Part shown: positions 57,432 through 64,000 of the stretch, piece after piece | Layout: each line of letters begins with the position of its first letter | Position numbering within the stretch: the first letter of the stretch is position 1 | NCBI GenBank assembly: GCA_038049695.1 | Contig: CP142456.1 | Location: 74,113,422 to 74,177,421 of the forward strand | Source of the DNA: Cinnamomum chago | Taxonomy: Eukaryota > Streptophyta > Magnoliopsida > Laurales > Lauraceae | Length of the DNA stretch: 64,000 nt | Direction: 5' to 3' | The notes under the pieces: model-generated | Told to the model about the DNA's origin: nothing | Seen by the model: only the letters and a program-made list of their open reading frames with translations | The model's database searches: none | Made by a program: the position numbers and the translations under genes

Positions 57432-58585
57432 ACCTCTCAAGTTTGATACTTGCAAATCCACCTTGATGCATTTCAATCACGGGGACTAGGATTGAGTAGA
57501 TAACTGACGTGATTATCGATCAGTTCAGGAGCCCCAATTTTTTAACATTTATAATGCTGCCCTTATATAGATTGTTAGAAGCATCAGAACATATTGATAT
57601 TTGGCCTACATTTAATTTAGTATTTGGATGAATTCCACACTCCCCCATGATTGGTGTGCATCAAAGTGGGCCCTGGAAACAGTTTATTAGTCAAATTCTC
57701 CTCTATATATGCCGACAGTTTCAGATTTTTACTCTCACAGTGATGACCAACATGTAAAATGGGAGACATTTTAGGCAGATAGGATTGATATTAGATTGTA
57801 GACATTAAAAACCATAATTCATACCATTCGATTATCAATATTTCCATTTGTTTTCCTCTTTTTTTGTAAGTATTGTAGAAATTTGAATCCAAATTTAAAA
57901 AATAAATAAATAAGATGCAGTGCCAAAAATAAATCACATTGCAGATTTTTGTCAGATGGTTTACAGTTCACCTCCAGTTATTGATCCCAGTTCATTTAGG
58001 GTAAAAGTTGAGATGATTCATAATTTGTAATGGCTATGTTCTGATGACAAACATTCTTTTGAATACAACAATACAGGGGTGTGTTTGTTTGCATTAGAAT
58101 ACATATGAATTGAATACATAGGAATTCATGGTCAAATGAGCACATTATTAAAGTGAGGCGTAATTGATATGAGGAGAGGGGTGAATGATATAATCTAGCA
58201 ATGTAGATGGGACCTTGAGGGCCCATTTGGTAAGGTTGGAAAACTTGACGGGTTGACTCGACTCTGCCGTGTCACCTCATTTTGACAAAAGACTTAGTCA
58301 AACATAGGGCAAACTCAGCCGAGTCAAATATAAGTAGTTAATGCCTGAAGTTTGAAGTTAGCAATTTAAAAATGATTGAATGAAATGTAATAAATTAACT
58401 AATTTGAGTTTATTAATATTAATACATGTGAATGCAAGTTATCTAAATTTTATAAGCATTTGATCTCTTTTTAAATATTTTTATAAGAAAACATGACTCT
58501 CATGACTTGCCGAATTGACTCTTCCAAATCAATATTTTAGAACTTGACAAGTCGATTATGAGTCACGAGTTTTCCAACCTTGCCA
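57432..58585. other. 3' flank of gene copy 3
   Basis: Matches 34,546-35,160 up to about 58,070. From there to about 61,065 the sequence is extra relative to the copy 2 unit. 58,080-58,580 is AT-rich with no gene seen. Confidence 0.6.
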
Positions 58586-59455
58586 TTTTTATCATTCCTA
58601 TGTTGTTCTCAATTCTATGCCAGGTGTCAAGGATAAGAGCTAGTTTGCATAGATGGCCCAGTCAACCTTTTCCACTTTCTCTCTTTGTTATTCAGTTGTA
58701 ACTAGCTACATCTCTCTCAGTTGTATACCTTATATATCTCTGTGGATGAGATGAATAAAATCACCTGAGATTTGAACCTTAGATGGTATCAGAGCATTCC
58801 TCGGATCCAGATTCCAGATTTGAACCTTAGATGCCACATATCCATGGAAGTTCGTTCACCAATGAGGACGGTTGGTTGACTAGGAGCATGGCTATCAACA
58901 GGTAAACAATAGAGACCGCCTTTATTCTGGCCACGCATAAGAATGTTTCCCGAATGTCGATCCTTAACAAAGAAAGAGTGAGGATGAAATTCAAAGTAAA
59001 CATTATTGTCAGTAGTGAACTTGGATACAGAAAGTAAATTTTGGGAAACAGAGGGAACATGTAAAACATCATTAAGAGCACGGCACGCTGAGGAGAGCGA
59101 AGGAAAGAATGCCCAATGTGTGAGATGGCCACACCTGTACCATTACCTATCTTAACAGAGTCCTGCCCAGTATACTCTAAAGGCAGGTTCAAATTTGGGA
59201 GATCAGCATTTAAGTGATGAGTGGATTCAGAATCAGGATACCAATAATAATCATAAATTGTAGAGGGTGCAGCCGTGACCGCGGAAGGCGCATTTTCTGC
59301 TTGAAAGGAATGATCAAAGTGGTGATGACCCAGTCAACCTTATCCTCTTTCTCTCTTTGTTATTCAGTTGTAACTTACTACATATCTCTCGGTTGTATAC
59401 CTTATATATCTATGTGGATGAGATGAATAAAATCACCTGAGATTTGAACCTTAGA
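58586..59455. mobile_element. rearranged copia element: two LTR 3' parts and an inverted gag-pol piece
   Basis: 58,647-58,788 and 59,326-59,453 are two copies on + of an LTR end (CCAGTCAACCTT, CTCTTTGTTATTCAGTTGTA, GAGATTTGAACCTTAGA). The first is followed by TGGTATCAGAGC (58,790-58,801), a methionine-tRNA primer site. Between them, 58,827-59,270 reads on - as copia gag-pol (PDSESTHHLNADLPNL, VKIGNGTGVAISHIGHS, later KDRHSGNILMRGQNKGGLY in other frames). The interior is thus antisense to the LTRs. No polypurine tract or complete second LTR is seen. Confidence 0.78.
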
Positions 59456-61065
59456 CCAGGATTGAGTTGTGCTGAGAGTGTGCTTTGCAGAACTTGTTTG
59501 ACATCATTACGACCAATTCTGCTGCTAAGAATAATTGTGTAAACCTTGTTTAGTAAGATTATGTGAGCATTATTCTAAGGAATAGAATCAAGAAAATCAA
59601 ATTTTTCAATGTTGTTGAATTTAAATCTATTATAAATATTTATAATGTATATTATATATTAAAAATTATTTTAAAAAATTATTAAAAAGTGAAAGATCCG
59701 AAGTTCTTATCATGTGAAGAGACAGGATTCCGTATGATGTTTGAGCCCATCTCTAAAGTCCAAAACATGTGTAGTTTATAACCTTCTAACTCCACCTAAT
59801 TGATAAAGCTATGCTGCACCGCTTCCCAAATGCAAGCCAGACCACTGAACCACATTTGAAAGTTTACTCCAGAAGGCCCAAAGCCCACAAGGCCCAACCA
59901 TGACAGAATCCAAGATTCTCCCACGACAGTTTCTAGTTTTAGATCTTCTAGATGATTTTTCAAATTTAGTAGATTTATTAGATTTCTAATAATTGATATG
60001 ATTTAGCAAAATTAGGGAGTTTCTAAAATTTTATAGCTTGATTACTAAAATTATGTTGAGACACTATTATATAAAGGATGTAATCCCTTCTCTTGGGATA
60101 TACAGAAATTGAATGAAAATTGAGTATGCGCAACATGTGATTTTCTTTTGTCTCTGGTGTGAGAACTAGACATCCAATCTAAGCCGTTTGGCTTGGAGAA
60201 TAGCCCGTTGGCTATCCTCCTTCTTCCATGTGCTGCTTCATTCCCTCTGTAAAACAGCTTGCCTTAGGGGGATGGCAGGCTCTGCATAAGGCATATGTTC
60301 TACTACTTCTTTTTTTTTAATTCCACCAGTAGATTTCCATTGCTTGGATCTCATTTATATCCGGTCTTCTTTCATCCATTTGTCATTACGATTGTACAAT
60401 TGTTTATTTTCAGTACTGAATCTCACAGTAGCCCATTTCTATTGGTGGGACTAAGTTGTGCTAGTGGTTGGATTACAAACTATTGCATTAAGAGCTTACT
60501 GACAGATGTGTTTTTGAAAAATCTTTGATAAATCCAACCATGCATGGGACTATATACTAGTGCTTTCATTTAATATGAATCTTATATCTACCCTATACCC
60601 AAACAAACAATTACAGTGTAGGTTATACTGGGAATCACCCTACTGACCACACAGACAAACAAACAAACAGATGTAGACTGACTGACAAACAAATAAATGG
60701 TAAATATTATCTATACAGACAAACAAACAAATACAATGGTAGGTCATAGCAGGTACTATAGGTGGATTCTGCCGACACTAGCTACTTGCTAATTATCATA
60801 ACTTTATCTGAAATACCCATGTACCACTCATCAGTATGCCCAATCTGATAAAGGTGATAGAAGAGGAGGTCTCCTATCTACAATTGAAATTGTAAGGTAG
60901 GAACAAGAATCAAAAGAACAACCATTAAATCAGCGAAAGAATAAAATACCCAAAGCTAATGTAGGGACAGAGGTAGAGTAATAGAGCATTTACTTGAGTC
61001 TTTTGAGGTTCCCCTATTTTGATTTGAAGTTGTTTCAATTAAAAAAAAAACAATAATCAATCGTT
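59456..61065. other. non-genic; LTR-like block and ACAA-type short repeats
   Basis: About 59,885-60,270 has an LTR-like layout (GAGACACTATTATATAAAGG as TATA region, AATTGAATGAAAATTGAG after it) but no defined ends. At 60,645-60,735 CAGACAAACAAACAAA-type repeats occur three times. I see no gene. Confidence 0.4.
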
Positions 61066-63703
61066 TCGGCGATTCTGCTCCATGGGTCTACTTGCATGGA
61101 TTGTGCAGCTGAGAACAAATTTAGGAATGGTCAATCAACCTGTCCAAATGCAAGATCATTCCTCATGGCGATGCCAACATGCCCTCATGGCGATGCCATT
61201 GGGTATTCCTTTCCTAGGATTAGAATTATAAGGGTGATGGCGTTGAGTATTCATTTCTCATCTTCTCTTAAATCACTTTCCATTAAAGGGTAGGTTATTT
61301 GGTGAGCATTTTTTGTATATTCACCTTGGATCTTCATTTTTTTTAACCACTTACATGCATGAATTTTTGTATTCAAACAAACAGGCCCTCAAATATTAGA
61401 TTCCAATCCAAGCCATTAATACAAGTCCATGTTTTTATCCTAATTTATTTTGCAATCTAGATTTACAATTTATGAACATTTGGGTTACAATTCAAGGGGA
61501 ATTAAATTCTAATGCATCGGCAAATTAAATCTCAAAGCATGGAGTGACCCATAATCTGGACCATCTCAGAATAAGTATCTTGGGCATTGTCACAAATGTT
61601 CGTTCTGGGAAAATTATCATCTCAAAAAAATCATAGGATACTTTTAAAATTGGGGGTTTTTCTCAGGTTATTATTAGAAAAATGTTGTTGAAAATAAACT
61701 ATTTTTTTAAATAATTAAAAATATTAAATATGATAACACTTTAAAATGGTTTTTAGATTTCCCTATTTTTCCCAATTTTATTCCCATTTTTTGGGATTTT
61801 TTCAATATTTCAAAAACTTTTCTAATGTTTGTGACAGTTATCCTGGGGTAATTTATCCAAAACTTGTCTAATGAGGAAAAGCGCACCCAATAGGGCTAGG
61901 TTATTGGAAACCATCCATCTGGGAGGCAATAACATGAGCAAGTGGTTGGTACTGATGTTCTAACCCTCAAATTTTTGGACATTGCTTGCATGCCATTAGA
62001 GTCGTGATTTGCAACCCTTAGATCATTGAAACTTGGATAAACATGGTCTCTACTGCAGTCAAAAAGGCTTGTTAATCAAGCACTGGAACAGATGTAAACA
62101 TAAACAGCTGTCTTCCTAACCAATCCATAGAAAAAGTTTCCAAATGCAAAATACGGTAAGCTATTCGCATTTGACAGATACCAACCAATTTACTTCCTCT
62201 TATTCTTGTAAAAATATCTACTAGTATCAACATACCAGAAATGGAGACAATTGGAAATGGGTCAGATTAACCTTACTTTCCTCTCCTAGTCCTGTAGCAA
62301 AGTAATCAAAAAGCCTGTTGGGAAGCACTCAATCCATCCAACACATCATCCACGTGCAAGGCTGCTACCTGAAGGTGAAAAACAGCTTTCTTTAAAGAAA
62401 AGCAATGACAAAATGTTCCGATGCCATTAAATATCCATCGTTGAAATGATTATTTCTTCTTACTTAGTAGAAATTTACATACAGCACCGACGAATGTTGA
62501 CTTTTGATCTGTGTCTTCCTTCCAGCTAACCGAACTTTAAACAACACTCAAAGCTGAACCATAACAAGAGTCAATATTTGAATTTCAGCAACACTCTCAA
62601 ACAGAACCATAGCAAGAGTCAATAAATTGAATGAAGAGATCTGTGTCTTTCTTCCAGCTAGCCAAACTTTCAACAACACTCAAAGCTGAACCATAACAAG
62701 AGTCAATATTTGAATTTCAGCAACACTCTCAGACAGAACCATAGCAAGAGTCAATAAAATGAATGGAGAGTTTTTGGGTACTTCTTTCTTCGTTTACGTG
62801 GCAAAGAGTGAATCATGATATCTGAAGAGCAAACTGTACTGGAAACCAGTCAACCATTCATCCCACCTGGTAATGAAGCTTACACGAGACCTCAGTGGAG
62901 GAAAAAAAAAAGCCCTATTCAATTGCTCCTGCTCATCAGTTTCCTTTCTTTTCGGAGAAACACAGGGCCTTCTCCTATGAAGTAGAGAATGATACGGTGT
63001 TAAGACTCAAAAAAAGACTGAAGACAAATGCATGGGATGAAAAGAACTGATTACCATGTAAGTCCTAAATTTACAGCCACAGATGCACAAAACTAAAACC
63101 CCATGCATTCAAACTCTTTTTTCTTAAAAAAATTAGATCTCCAACAAAAAATTCACCAGGAGCCCCATTCAAGATTATTCAGCAAAGTGGCACCTTAGTA
63201 TTACAATTTCCGTATGTGATTCAGACACTAGGTCATGGCCTCATGACTGCCAAGTGGGGGCGCTCCATCAAACATCAATCCTTAAACAGAATGTAGTAAG
63301 GGTTTTTATCAAAAATAATCAACATTTTAACAAAAATAAAAATAATATAGAAGAGCTACATTCTATTATATAGCTCTGATACATTTAGAAAATAAGCTAT
63401 AGAAATAACAGAAACTATGTCGCTACAGCCGTTACTTGAAGTGAAGCATTCACATGGCCACAATTCATTAAATAGCATGACTTGGAGTGGTGTAATATTT
63501 TTGTTTTAGAAGAACAGGTCATTGAAACCTTTTTTTTAATTGCAATCATGGGAATGTACAAATTAACATACCATTGAATTTGGAAAACTGACAGTGATTT
63601 TGATGGATTCCTTAAGGTGTTCCACAGCCATCAAGCAGTGACAGTAAATAAAAAGAATTTATTCAGACCAAATTGTCACTTAGAACCTCTCAATGAACTC
63701 CAC
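61066..63703. other. duplicated flank and 3' region of the PPR gene
   Basis: 61,090-61,600 aligns with 37,490-38,006. 61,600-63,700 has no counterpart in the copy 2 unit and no credible reading frame; part may be 3'UTR of the PPR gene on -. It includes a 132-bp tandem duplication at 62,509-62,772. Confidence 0.55.
62509..62772. repeat. tandem duplication of 132 bp (two units)
   Basis: Units start at CTGTGTCTTCCTTCCAGCTA (62,509) and CTGTGTCTTTCTTCCAGCTA (62,641), and share GCTGAACCATAACAAGAGTC. Only a few bases differ. Each unit also holds an internal near-repeat (ACCATAACAAGAGTCAATA, ACCATAGCAAGAGTCAATA). Confidence 0.9.
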
Positions 63704-64000
63704 TTAACGGTCAATACGAAACCATCTCCTAAAAGCTCGAACATGCTCAAGCCTATTACTCTGAGCTTCAGTTTTGGCCTTCGATGCTTTTAAGCTTCGA
63801 TAGAGATCCTTGTGAAATTTCAGGAACTCTCTTCTGTATTTCCACTTATCAACATACATACTGTGTTTTGTCATGTAACCGATAATCTCCATCACTCTCT
63901 CAAAGTAACCACCTCTGATAAAATTCCACAACAAGCAATCGAACAAATCTCGGTCTGCATCTAAAACCCCTTCATCCATGCTCCTCTTTATTTCTCCCCA
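63704..64000 (-). CDS. pentatricopeptide repeat (PPR) protein, C-terminal end, cut by window
   Basis: The frame is open from the window edge to the stop at 63,704, reading RSMDEGVLDADRDLFDCLLW, FERVMEIIGYMTKHSMYVDK, FLKFHKDLYRSLKAS and RLEHVRAFRRWFRIDR. The LLWNF...GGYFERVMEII segment has the two-helix PPR pattern, and the basic LKAS.AKTEAQ.RLEHVRAFR.W tail resembles the C-terminus of a plant organellar PPR protein group. PPR proteins bind organellar RNA. The rest lies right of the window. A fragment of a duplicate copy lies at 38,007-38,053. Confidence 0.75.
   Translation of the reverse strand, partial: WGEIKRSMDEGVLDADRDLFDCLLWNFIRGGYFERVMEIIGYMTKHSMYVDKWKYRREFLKFHKDLYRSLKASKAKTEAQSNRLEHVRAFRRWFRIDR

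Noticed and set aside
59885..60270. Solo copia LTR
   Set aside because: A TATA-like region and A-rich signals fit, but no TG...CA ends or duplications could be set; kept only as an LTR-like block.
1..64000. A biosynthetic cluster or defence system
   Set aside because: Apart from duplicated glycosyltransferases and a PPR end, everything identifiable is repeat-derived; no second pathway gene is visible.

Overview
This is nuclear DNA of a flowering plant. The evidence is plant-type Ty3/gypsy, Ty1/copia, LINE, SINE, CACTA, hAT and Mutator-like elements, a 5S-bearing Cassandra TRIM, a plant GT77-like nucleotide-diphospho-sugar transferase family, and the end of a pentatricopeptide-repeat (PPR) gene. 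The sequence cannot fix the species; a eudicot or magnoliid with a repeat-rich genome fits. Only three loci look like host genes. Two are complete glycosyltransferase copies on the + strand, at 32,737-34,545 and 54,557-57,431. The third is the C-terminal end of a PPR gene on the - strand, cut by the right edge.

Layout. 1-4,717: left-truncated, decayed gypsy (Tat-like) element on -. 5,447-5,914: last exon of a third glycosyltransferase copy, otherwise lost. 6,300-12,083: near full-length L1-type LINE on - with a target-site duplication. 12,673-16,318: a first exon split by a nested insertion (TIR element plus a 1.65-kb solo LTR). 18,097-19,059: hAT element. 19,568-22,566: LINE RT fragment cut by a 2.77-kb solo LTR. 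25,272-25,409: intact orphan first exon. 27,884-30,367: second chromovirus-like solo LTR. 30,727-32,651: copia 3' half just upstream of gene copy 2. 35,250-37,371: CACTA element carrying a Cassandra TRIM. About 38,090-40,000: degenerate third LTR of the same type. 40,050-41,918: TIR element with an AT-rich degenerate tandem array. 43,430-43,585: another intact orphan first exon flanked by two SINEs. 44,654-48,995: 4.3-kb Mutator-like foldback element. 52-58 kb: gene copy 3 with its duplicated flanks. 58.6-59.5 kb: rearranged copia element. 63,704-64,000: PPR gene end.

The backbone is a tandem array. The flanks of copy 2 (about 26.9-38.05 kb) and copy 3 (about 52-64 kb) are alignable duplicates; the copy 2 unit even ends in a fragment of the PPR gene. 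A second duplicated block (promoter, 5' leader and a different first exon) occurs at about 6.25-19.56 kb and 42.78-44.25 kb. Because each block exists twice, one copy acts as the empty site for insertions in the other, which is how most element ends and target-site duplications were found.

The strongest unexplained signal is that unrelated elements each carry their own short perfect palindrome, amplified several times: CCTGGGCGCCCAGG in the gypsy element, GCTCGAGC, CCGATCGATCGG and a TTCGAACGTTCGAA-like word in three LTRs of one lineage, and GTCGATATCGAC in the foldback element. In two of the LTRs the cluster lies at the same distance from the same LTR end, although the palindromes differ.
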